From Bombyx mori (lineage: Eukaryota; Arthropoda; Insecta; Lepidoptera; Bombycidae), in assembly GCF_030269925.1 (NCBI RefSeq), contig NC_085129.1:11647501-11711500 (forward strand): a stretch of DNA of 64,000 bases, read 5' to 3'. The position numbers and the translations under genes were made by a program. The number at the start of each line of letters is the position of its first letter. Position 1 is the stretch's first letter. Shown here in pieces: positions 12,705 through 24,800 of the stretch. The notes under the pieces are model-generated. The model was not told the origin of the DNA and did not search any database. It saw only the letters and a list, made by a program, of their open reading frames with translations.

Positions 12705-15424
12705 TAGAAGAATCAACTGCGTTTAACTGGTGTTCTAATTGAAAGTACGGCTGATTGAAATCGGTAAGATGGTGCTGCCTATTTATTTGTAAATAGGTTT
12801 TACCACCAGTAATTGATCATCATTAAATTGTTCTGGCAAAATTGGATTAGTAATTAATGTTTTTATTTGGTAATTGTTTTCTATAAATTGACAGTTCATT
12901 CAAGTTGTCGCAAAATGAATTCGTTTCATCTTTTTTTATAATTATTTCAATGTTATAAAAATAAAAGGGAAACGCACATTCAAATACTAATGTTGCAGTG
13001 CGAATGTAATGATTCATTATTAAAGATTATAGTTTGAAGCGTTCTTGGTATGATGGTTATTGTATGTTCTACGTAATCGTATATAGTAATTCCACAGTAC
13101 TGTTAATTAAGCCGTCTATTCATTGGCATTTTTTAAATAATAATTGTGGAATGTAAAAAGTCCAATTAAGATAATTGAATCACGCCTTTTTTTTATTTTA
13201 ACTGGTAAGGCTTATTGTACGGCCGCACAGGTAGGTACCACCATCCTGGATATTTCTGCTACGAATCAATCATGCGTTCTAGTTTTAAGTATTAGGCAAC
13301 CATTATAAAACACAATTGGCATTCACCTTTTGTAAAATTTTCATTGATTAAAAACCATTTTGGGAAGTAGGCTATCTGAAAACTTTAATGATTAATTAAA
13401 TATTGACTGCTTTACTTAATTACTTTGTTAATTACTTACTAATTATTTCAAACTATATTTGGCCTTTGTTATCCTCAAATCAAGTCATTTCGCTTGCGTT
13501 TACTATGTTCGAACAGATACTTCAATCTATATTTTTATATACACTAAAAATAGCTTAAGTGAATTTTTCTTTTAAATTACTTTCTTAAAGTTGTATTAAT
13601 TTTATATGTACGAGTATAAGAAAATAAAAATCACAGCCCACTACGACTGCCAAAGTATATGGCAATATTGACGTAGCGATCCCTGGGCTACCGTTTAACA
13701 CTACGTGGACTATGAGATGGCCTAGAAATCTACATCTATTAATCACAGTACGATCCATGTGTTGGTAAGCGTTACGGCTTATTAAAAAAAAAGGTTTTGG
13801 TCGTGATCCACAGAAATGTTAGCTTTGGTTACTCCTGGGAGATCTCCATCATTCAAACGTAGTTAACAGCATACATCCTTCAAAGAACTGTCGCAATGCA
13901 GGGGGCCAAATTAGTACACTTTGATTCTCCCGCTTAATCCACAAACCAAATTTTACACCTAGTGGACTCCCGACGACAAATTATGACCTCGTCATCACTA
14001 ACACATTAAGTAAATAGAGCGGGGACGTTTGAGAGGTCGTGATCAGTAGCTAAAGCTTACACCCCAAGAACTAAACAAGACCAAGCGAATCCATCGACTT
14101 CAAGCTTTAAGGCTACGCAATAAAATCTACTTTTGCTTGTGCGAGTTATGAATAAAATTTGTTGTAATCTTTTTTGTTAGTATTTTCAGAGTTCCCGTCG
14201 TAGAGTCACTAATTTGTCAGGGCGACTAAGTCACCAACGCAAATATGAGGTCGTGAATGTCTTGTGTAAAGTCGTGAAATTGTTTCCATACGTTTCATGG
14301 GAACAAAGTTTAGTGTTGCCTTTTGTATTTGTTTTGAAAGCAAAAGAAGCTAAGATATAAAGTGGTAATTTTTTAAGTGCATGTGCAATGTTCATAATTT
14401 ATTTTTACTTAATTGTACACATTCACATTCAGTACATGTTTCCCTTTTCTATTTTCATTTTTGTAATTTTCTATGCTTTGCTTAAATTAAGAAACTTCTT
14501 AACGTTTGCGAGTAGTTGTCGGTAACGTATCAAAGTGTTCTGTGGAAAAAATATGACGTTACAATCGAAAATGCGAGGGATTCAATGGAGAAAAAAAAAC
14601 ACATATAAATGCAATAATAATTTAATTTCACAAACACAGAAATCCCAGTGTTTGCACCAGTTATAAATAAGTACCATTTGAACTGTACAAATAATGATTA
14701 AGTCATAAATACACTGGCACTGTACTTTACAATTATACAATTAACAGCTCTATTAAAGCTAGACGACACATTTGATTGGATTTCCGTAACAGTATAAATA
14801 GTTAACAAAGTGTCAAGTAATACTGTGAAATTAGGAATTAAAATATACAATTAAAAGGTAAGTTCACGGAGTAATGTAGCCTCGACTTTATTGTGGTCGT
14901 AGCAATAAATGTTAGTTTCGATAGAATTAATTATCGAATTTCACAATCATGATTCTTCACAAGAGACAGGCACGGGCCAACAAAACAATTTGACCAACAT
15001 TGTCGTCGATCAACGTCCACGGAATGATTGGGCCTTACCACCACCCTGCCTTCGGAGTGCTCATGAAACGTATTTTCCACTTAAATCTTCAAACTTTACA
15101 ATCAAGGCTGCTTGAACGTATGCCGTACAGTAAGTCTCTATGATAATATAAACTATCTCATATATATCGTTTATATTATCATAACTCTATGATAATATAA
15201 ACTCTATGATAATATAAACTATCGATTAGCACATTTAAAATACGTTTCACAACACTAAAGACGGGGAAATTAAAATCTAAATTAAATAATATATAAATAA
15301 AAAAATAAAAAAACCGAAACTAAAGTGGAATTTAAGCGCCAAATAAATAAGTTAGACCTTGACTAGGATAATCGGAAAATTTAGAAAGTTAATTCGCTGC
15401 ACGTAATAAATAATACACATACTT
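12705..15424. other. Intergenic DNA downstream of the cytokine-like gene
   Basis: No gene recognised. It holds a short Bm1 relic (13200-13290, plus orientation), an AT-rich stretch, and a cluster of TATGATAATATAAAC repeats at 15.14-15.22 kb. Confidence 0.5.
15139..15219. repeat. Four-copy 15-bp repeat, one copy inverted
   Basis: TATGATAATATAAAC occurs at 15139-15153, 15188-15202 and 15205-15219, and inverted at 15169-15183. The first copy and the inverted copy can pair as a stem of 15 bp with a 15-nt loop. Confidence 0.85.
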
Positions 15425-15430
15425 TTTATT
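15425..15430 (-). terminator. Candidate polyadenylation signal
   Basis: An AATAAA on the minus strand lies about 285 bases after the stop codon of the cytokine-like gene and is the first good match in that direction. Another is at 14892-14887. The choice between them is not decidable from sequence alone. Confidence 0.4.
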
Positions 15431-15715
15431 TTTAAATTCGTCACTATTTACACAAAAAACAAAGGAACTGTTTCGATCTAGACCAAAATGGCAAAGTAAT
15501 GGCAATGACATTTTTACTACATTCATAAGCTAAAATATCTAAAGGTGCGAATAATTTAACTACAATGAGATTAATAACCCAACATTATACGCCAACTGAA
15601 GAGTATAGTTGTTAAGGTTATTAAGCACCAAAGAATAAGTACGATAGCCGTGGAAAGCCAGGAGGAAGCACTCTTCATTGGCAGCCTCTTGGCCAGTCAT
15701 GAGCTTTCAAACGAT

Positions 15716-15877
15716 TTAACCATACAGCTTCTTGAAGACTTGTCTCAAGTATTCCAAATAGTTGAGAGTGTCTCTGTAGATGAGAAGTCCGTCGGTCACC
15801 ATATTATCCGATGGTATGACCGGAACCTCAGACTCAGGTAGTGGAATGAGTTCAAGATTTCGCGCCCTCATAATGTC
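15716..15877 (-). CDS. Exon 6: end of helix C, Pro-rich loop, helix D, stop
   Basis: This 162-nt exon is entered in phase 0 at TTGTTGCAG|GAC and ends at TAA 15718-15716. It encodes DIMRARNLEL, a proline-rich connection (IPLPESEVPVIPSD) and a C-terminal amphipathic helix with the hydrophobic repeat LLIYRDTLNYLEYLRQVFKK, then LYG. A terminal helix D after an extended C-D crossover loop is the standard layout of long-chain helical cytokines. Confidence 0.88.
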   Translation of the reverse strand, partial: DIMRARNLELIPLPESEVPVIPSDNMVTDGLLIYRDTLNYLEYLRQVFKKLYG

Positions 15878-18800
15878 CTGCAACAAAATTATATTGTATT
15901 CGTTAGTTAAATTAGTACGTATTGAAATTCAAAATAACTTTTTCATTTATATAATAAAAATATTTCTTTCAAGTAACTTAAAATGCTATGAAAAATCTAA
16001 AAGAAACGTCTGAATATACGCAATTCATCTGAACAACGTAGACAAAATTATAACTCACTAGTGGTTCCCTAGTAGTCGAAATTAGACTATAATTACTAAT
16101 TTAAACTATAAGTTTGACCATTATGATGGTTTTATTGTCAAATACTATTAAACTTCTATAATCACAGATGTCGCCAATAGTACACTATAGACAAATAATA
16201 TTAAAGACTACTAAATACTAATCTATTCTCAATTTGACCACAGAAAATTAAACAATAAACAAAACAGTATAAATGCGCGTGCGTGTGTGTCAAATACATG
16301 GTAGTGTGTGTAATATTTGTTTTATTGATTTAATGTATTCCTAATGCCTAATTGTAAAAAAATATTAGCATTGTGTACTCCTTCTCTATATTCTCTCTAA
16401 GTGTGGGTAATTTCATATTCCTCCGTCCTCGGGATTTTCGTAAAAAGGGGTACAACATTTTTGCTTCACGTATTAATATATAGATAACCATACTCACAGA
16501 AAAGTAGCAGAGAACAGCTCGAACATCGTGCATAGTTTGATTGGTGTTCTCCTTCAAAGCTTCGTCAGCTATGATGTTGTCGTTGAGACCGTTAGAGAAC
16601 GCGTGCAAACCAGCCACTATCAGTTTTAGAGCTTTGTACATCGATGGAAGAACAGTATCGATGTTACCCTGAAGACAGAACAAAGCAAGAATTAACAAAT
16701 TAGCGAGAAAAAAAAAATACGTGCTCTATCGCAAATGATATCGTAACCTAAGATAAGTTTTTTTTTTTTGCAATTAAAGACAATGACGAAAAATCAATCA
16801 ATTTACAAATGCAAAAATATATATTTACAAATACGTAAAAGATAATACGTTTAAAGTTCGTCGATTATCTTTCTGAAGGAGTTTGATTGCGCCCGACGGT
16901 TACGTTAATATGGTTGCGAAATATTACGGTTCTCACGTAAACGATGGCCGGCGGACAACAATGAGTGCCACCGACGATGTCGTTTCTTTGAAATCGATCG
17001 AAAAACACATACGGATGCACGTTTTTGACATCAGCGAATACGTACATCGCTCTCCGATCATTGTTTTCGTTTAGGTAACAACAATATGACCCCGTTCATG
17101 ACCGTAAAACTTTATCGGCTACTTATTTGATTCTTGGGCTGTGCAATACGAGAACCCAACTGTCTTCCAACTGTGTACTAAACAGTTTTGCTGTGCTCAA
17201 CTCTATTCTTCTTTCTCACACAGATCAGGCTTCTTTTTATTTATTGCTTACATGGGTGGACGAGCTCACAGTCCACCTAGCGTTAAGTGGTTACTGGAGC
17301 CCATAGACATCTACAACGCAAATGCGCCACCCACCATGAGATATAAGTTCTATGGTCTCAGTTTATTTACAACGGCTACCCCACCCTTCAAACCGAAACG
17401 CATTACTGCTTCACGGCAGAAATAGGCAGGGCGGTGGTACCTACCCGTGCGGACTCACAAGAGGTCCTACCACCAGTAAGAAGAAAGGCTCTAAGAATGC
17501 ATCCTTTAGTGGATAACGTATTTTTGATCCTGGAATCAGTTCATTGGTTTCGGTGGCCACGGTTCAACCTCATGGACATCAGCAGGGACAGGACACGACT
17601 TAGACGTTGCTTTCCTCCATCATCGTATGGTATGCACAGGCATCTCTACAACAGTGACTCTACACGAGCGAGACCGAGAATAAAAAAAAATACAACTTAC
17701 CATTAAACTCTCAAGTTGTTCCTCCGATGCCTCCTTATAAAGTGTTTTATCTTTAGGCAGCACCTCTGCAGAGAACGAAAACTTCCTAAGCCACTCGTTT
17801 CCTACCCATTGGGTTATCAATTCGTCGAAGCTCTGGAAACTGTGCAGTTGCAACGCCTGTAACAAAAGAAATATAACAATTATAACTGATAACTACGTTC
17901 AATTCAACATAATGTGAGTGACGAAAATATTAATGCAACATATTCAGTAGAAAGTCGTTCAAACATAATTATATGGTAAAATATATATATGTATAATACA
18001 AGAATCACGGTTATATATATAACTATACGTGAGACCTTAGAACTTATATCTCAAGGTGGGTGGCGTATTTACGTTGTGGATGTCTATGGGCTCTAGTAAC
18101 CACTTAACACCAGGTGGGCTGTGAGCTCGTCCACCCATTTAAGCAATAAAAAAATATATATCGTATAAGAGTATCCTAATGAATCAATGTTTTTTTTAGT
18201 CCCGTTCAATTCTATGAGAGATGAAAATAGAATATTATGTTAATATAACAATTCATTGAGTTTCGTAGAAAAGGGCGACACACCGGAAGCTACTTCTCGC
18301 AAGACTTTCCCGACTCGGACGAGCTATATTCGATTTGATAACAAGATCGATGTGCTAATTAGGTACTGTCTCTAAGAAGCAATGTGTTTTGTTATAGGGA
18401 GTGGAATAGGAAATTATATTTTCTGCATATTTCTGCCATTAAAAGCACGTGTTCTTTTTTATTGTTGTTGATACTTATCTCTGGTAACCACTTCGCACTA
18501 GACGCCAGACGGTCGCGACCCATATACCGCTCTTGAATAGTTTTAGTTCATATATGTAGGTCAAAAATTGGTTATTATGTTTTATTAAGATAATTATTGA
18601 ATTAAAAACATTTTTGAACCAATGAATGGTAAATAATTGTCATAGCGTTTTAATCTCTTATAAATAGTAGAGCATATCAAATTAAACTCCCACACGCACT
18701 CACTACCAGTCGCAAATTGTTCTTAGAAATCAGAAGCGTGTATACTAGGATTGAAGAACGGACCAAATTAGTTTAGTCTTTAATTGGATGATGCTGCTTA

Positions 18801-21800
18801 AGAGTGAAGGTTCGCGGTAGAGTGGACATTAGATGCGAGATAATCATCTATTCAATAAACGAGGGTATCTTAAGCCAGCTAATTATTGACCCAAAGACCC
18901 CGTGGTTCTCTTATTGTACTGTCCGATACTTATAAAAAATAAGTACATCGGTGTATTAAGGTTTCATGTTCTTAATAGCGTCACACGAACCGACGCATAG
19001 ATTATTTATAAGAAGGTCGCCTGTAAGTTGAGACTGAAATCGATATTAAAATTATTCGGTGACGAATCAATAAATGACATTCGTCGGGAGTGCACTGCGA
19101 TACGCGTTCGAAGTATGAACGAAAGCGGAAACATTCGATAAAAAAAAATAAAAAAAAAAACGAATGCGAATCAAACGGTCAGCGGCAGATGTAACGAACG
19201 CCATCCCCATCTTTGAAAACATTCCACACCAACAATACCGATTAATTAAAATCGATTTCGGAAAGGCGACAATCCCCCGCAAACGCCGCATTGTGCAATA
19301 ATGCTATCGCGAACGGACATCTCGATATTCGGAAACCAATTGAAATTTTCAAAAGCGTCGCACAAAAATTAATTTGTACGATCGAAATTGAGATACCGGT
19401 TAATGTAAAACGCGTTGATAATAGACGTAATGAAGTGAATTTACGATTATTATGTTCGAAATAATCTGATATGAGGTAACTGGATGGACAAACGTATTAG
19501 CCGAGCGTTTGTTAAATACCGACCTTAAGGGAATTAATACAAGCTCGTTGAAAAATATTGGCACATTCACGTAATACGAGCCTTTAGAGTAAATTTGAAT
19601 ACTAAGAGCTTTCATTTTAGTCATTGTACGGAGATTAAATTAAAACTTACGAAATATAAAAACGATATTTGAAAAGATTTCTTAGTGGTTATAAGCACTC
19701 GCATAACTGTGACTCTGGCATCGTTGGCGCCTATGAGCGACGGTGATCCCTCACTTACGAGTGAGCTATGATCATCTGCTTTCCAAGATAAAAACAAAAA
19801 AGTTAAAAAAAACGAGGACAGTTAATGCAAACAGAATATTGCAAACAGACAAAAACAATAAAGCATATATAAGTATATACATATGTATGTATGTAGTTGA
19901 CATGGCAAGGAGATGGAATGTGCTATGTAGTCAGTGGCGGTCTAAATACACAGGTGCGCGTCCGGTCCATCACGCCATGTCCGAAATCTACCTACAGCGA
20001 GCAATGAGATCGTAATATTTTGCTTATGAATTGTTAGCGCATTCTCGGATTTACTTTTGAATATTCGAAATGTAATTTTTATTTTATTAATTCAGAATTT
20101 GATTTTTAGTTGCTTAAGCATGGCATAAATGCGTAAATAAAACATCGCTAACATCTCATAAAATGCTACTAGGAATCATATTGAAATTAATAAATGAATA
20201 CCTCTACCAGATATTCATTTTAAAGACGGTATTTTTACATTTTTTTGTTTTTGAAATGTAAAACGAACATATTTTAAAACATGTCGCTGACGGCTCGAGA
20301 ATACTCGAGTTTGTTAATAGGTAGCCCTATTAACAAACTCGAGTATTGATAGCCGACCTAATATGTTCTATATATATAGAGCGGGAATCGATTATATAAT
20401 AGAAATATATATTCAAAATGACCGTGGGTGGGCAGTCAAGTAAGGTATCCGATGACTTAGCATCCGAATGTCTAGCTCGAAACATCGGAAGCTTATCAAA
20501 TAAACATTCACCCACACATACGCGTCACATTGATATATTTACGACACACGTACACATCCAACACTGCAGACAGCATGTCGCCGTGTGAACAACACTATCG
20601 CGCTATGTACGTACACGTATATATAGCTATGTAATTCATGCTTATATAACGACACTATTACAATGATTATCGTCGCATAAGCAGTAATCAAAACGTGTTC
20701 AACTGCGACACGGGGTGAGGCGCGCCGCGTCAAATCAAGTCGCGCGATTGGATTACACACTTTGAATCGCGCTACCTTCGTTTATAGTAATTACCTTCAA
20801 AATTACTCGGGGGACGTTTTAAGGAAGCGAACTGGATTCCGCTGTCGAAAATCTGATGCGATAACGTGACACCGGTGTAGTCAAAAGCTTGAGTGTTATG
20901 ACACATTCACACGGTGGCCAGTCACACAGTACCGGTAGAGTTCGTTGAATTTGTTATTGCCTTCTTAGTACGACGCGGCCAGTTATTATTTATACGGAAT
21001 GGGCTTGACGACAGATGTGACTGTCTGATTTATTTATGATAAATTATTACAATTTTTAAATTAAAGCACAATTTAAACGCGAAGCAAACTGCATGCCTAA
21101 TATGCTAACTACGAAATTTCGGATGGTAACCGATGGAGATCAAACAAAGAAGACGTAAACGTCCTTGTAACGTGGGCAACAATGGTGGTTCATCGTCACC
21201 GGCCTATGTCTAAATCGCAATAAATATGAGACATTAGTAACGAATGACCGATATTATGGGCAGAGACAGAAAAAAATCGTCGGGCAGGTGTGTCGCGCAA
21301 TACTAATGCGCAATCAGTATTCGACGCGTATGCGCACCGTCCTGTACCTCGTTCCGGCTACTGTGAGTCGATAATGTCGTTTTACGAGGAGGCAGCGAAC
21401 AGGACGTCGCCGTCGTTACGACCGTCGAGCCTATTACAATGCTACCATACCTACTGCGCGAACATCGCCGCCGATAACTCGATACATTCATCATAAAATC
21501 GTTCATTGTTCCGATACCATCGACGGCCGCGTACCCGTTCAATCGATCTAATATCAATACAATCGCCGAAATGTAAACGCTTCGAGCTTTGTCTCGCTAT
21601 CGTATCACAGTTCGTGGTGAAGAAACGTCCATAAGCGATTCGAGGCGCGACATCGACACGTTATTATTTCTTGTTGATCGGTCCACCTTACTTCCGATTC
21701 GGAAATTATTATATTCCTCGGATCAGAATCGTAGAACCTTCATATGAATCGTTGTATTAAAATGCTGAACGCTTATTTCTAATAAATTCGTGAATGTTTT

Positions 21801-24800
21801 ACGAATTCATGAATGTAGGTTGAAATGTCTGCGATCTTTGTGTGGCCCTGAAATAAGACTTCATATACTTTTCTAACTAAAGACATAAAATCTTGAAAAT
21901 GCGTATTAAAGCTAGACCATTTTTATTTAGTTAAATTTCTGGCTTGAACATTTTATGATGTATTTAAAAAAAGGCATTTGAGACTTTGACATTTAACATA
22001 ATAACAAGTTATTAAAACTGAGGTTGTTAATATTAAATATATTTAGTTCTTTCGCCGTTCTAATTAAAATTATTATTAAATGAAATATCAAATTACGCAA
22101 GGTTCTTAAAATCTCTGTGAACGAGAGTCGCATTAGTCTTACAATATTAGGAGTAATACGACTTTTTAAACTAATTTTCGTAAAATAAATCAGCCCACTG
22201 AGTTTCTCCCCGGATCTTCTCAGTGGGTCGCGTTTCCGATCCGGTGGAAGATTCTACGAAGCACGAAGCTGAAATAGCCTCTCAAGGCTATCAGTATAGG
22301 TAGGAAAAAAAATTAGTAAAATAAAGTTTGTCGCCGATAGTCGTTTTAACGTGACAGTAGTATAATGCGAAATTATAATTGAAAAGGGAGGAAACGGCCG
22401 CAGCCGGACCGGACGTGCGAGCAAGACAGCGACGCTCGCAATCTCGGAACTGCATCGCTCGCAACGGTGAGAAAACCTCACCAAAATACGTGTACACGTT
22501 GAATTTTAAACAGGCCATTTTTTTTACATTTGCAACATTTTATTACTCAAGCTATATGAGACCGTCAGTGCAAAAGTGGCCTAGCCCAACATTTTTCATA
22601 TTCGCGCTTATACATTGCAATTTATTTAAACCATAAAAAAAATTGATGCAAAACCGGTCTATCCATAGTCTCACCCATAGAGAAAAGATGGCTTTGCAAA
22701 CATTATTTTTGCGCGTATTGTTTTTGCCTATAGTGTAAAAATCAATTCCAACCTCATTATCTCCATACCAAATATGATAAGCTTAGGACACTTTTGCGCT
22801 GACTGCCTCATATAGGACACCGATTTAAATCGTCTCATGAAACATAAAACTACGTTGCGATGGATGGATACAACAAGTCAGTGTACCGATCTAATGGAGA
22901 TTTCTTTAATCCTCAACATCGGCGATTATTTCAATTTAATGGTGTCATTGACTATCTCACAACCAGTATTTCATTGTACAATTTGTTTATCTATAACCGC
23001 TTATACAAGAATATGAATGCTAACTTTTTGGAGACTTCTTTGACACAAACGAAAGCCATATTATGCACAACGCCAACACGATAACAATGGCGAATTGAAA
23101 ATTTATTACCCGGATACTCAATCAATCATAACCATAAAATTGATGATAATGTGTCGATTTTAAACTTTCCCATAAATAATCTATTTAGTTCTAGAATTAT
23201 TCATGAATCGAAAGGGTGCACAGGACGTCCTACTTTGAGTTGTTCGGTGCCTTTGGAAAAGTACCATCTCCCGTACATAAATCAATAATATCTGCGTGCA
23301 AATGAGCACCGAAGGCATGCGACGACGTTGACTAAGTTTTATTGGTAATGGTCGGTCGCGAGCTTCGTCCGTTCATTTAATGCGACGCGGCGGGCATATA
23401 GATTCGGCCGCAAATACTACGCGCGCGTCTCGTCATTGCGCCGTAGGTAGCAGCGTGTACAGTAATGCGACTTTTTCTAATAAGCTTCAATTACTCGCTC
23501 ATTTATAAATTCGAATACGTTCGCTTTTTTTTGTTGCTTAGATGGCTGGACGAGCTCACAGCCCATCTGATGTTAAGTGGTTCCTGGAGCCCATAGACAT
23601 CTACAACGTAAGTGCGCCACCCACCTTAAGACATAAGTTCTAAGGTCTCAGTATAGTTACAGTCAGTATAGTTTCTAATTGACGCCGCCTCGTCAAACCA
23701 TTGTCGTGATAAATATGTATATACAAAATGTTAAATACATTAATCAGAGCCAAACTGCGTCAGTGAATAAAAATAATAACCGGAGACAAGTCACATACGG
23801 TCATCTAACTAATTTAGTATTCCCTGTACTACAGGAAATAGAGACTGATTTACATGCTCATATACGCTTAGACAAATTACCCAATTATTAATACAGAGCA
23901 AGCAATCACATGAATGTATGCCCGATGTGAGAATCGGACCCACGAACATCGGCCTAGAAATCTGGGAAGCTAACTAGTATGCCATTGAATCAGTCTATGA
24001 AACCGAAGATTGTTTTTTAAACTTACCAATGTATCCTTGTATTTAGTTGCCGACCTGTAGGCGCTCGTAGCCTGCGCGATGAGCTTCGGCGCGACTGTTT
24101 TTGGATCTGGTACATTGACTGTCTGTAAAGATTGACGAGTAAAAATGTGAACGAAAAAAATCATCTTTAAACTTAAACAGGAACTACTTATATTTCAAAT
24201 GAGTTTAATAGTTTAATTTTACTGTACTGTTATTAGGTGTATGACCTAGAGCAGCGGTCGGGGAACTTTTTTAAGTATTACCCCAAAATATTTTTGTGTA
24301 AGTTGATGATTACCCCATGGTTTTCATCGAATTTGAAATCACGACTATTCTAAATAAGTTTCACTTCAATATATACTTTTTACTCACAATAGTTTCATTT
24401 TTACCCTCCAAAATCTCATTTTACCCCATTTGGGGTAATTTACTCCGGTTCCCCGACCGCAGACCTAGAGTCTAGCTCTAGTTCCAAGCCTCCGAGCCGC
24501 TTAACTTATAACTTTATATCATATTCGTAAGAAACAAAAGATAATATACTAAGTCAATCTTCTCATACATAGTGACATAATACGGTACATATTCTATTCA
24601 TATCCTGTGTGTTTCTCGTACCGATAAGACAGGAGCAAATCTTTCCTTAAAGTCGTCGAATGTAGAATGCTAATTTAATTCTAAATTTTTATCGTAACTA
24701 AAATACTATGAAAGATATATATTCTTACAGTAAGGTTATTAAGGTCACAAGGGTTGCTCCACAGGTGGTTTTCAGATGTATCAGCTGCACGTTTTTGTCG

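Larger units (their letters stand above)
18160..23520. other. Repeat-poor part of intron 3
   Basis: About 5 kb of the 6.2-kb intron has few recognised repeats, only a short family-B piece at 22193-22303 and a perfect hairpin at 20.3 kb. It has CpG-rich patches (19.0-19.5, 20.5-21.7, 22.38-22.50 and 23.33-23.46 kb). Short ORFs here lack splice context or family resemblance. It may carry enhancers or an unannotated non-coding RNA. Confidence 0.35.

Noticed and set aside
15650..15841. Plus-strand 63-codon ORF
   Set aside because: It is antisense to exon 6, which has an acceptor, stop codon and clear protein character on the minus strand.
16348..16497. C-terminal half of the minus-strand ORF overlapping exon 5
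   Set aside because: It reads through the GTGAGT donor into a Helitron-like element; it is kept only as a possible intron-retained tail.
21290..21557. ORFs on both strands in a CpG-rich patch of intron 3
   Set aside because: They mirror each other on opposite strands, which is typical of GC-rich non-coding DNA, and have no splice sites.
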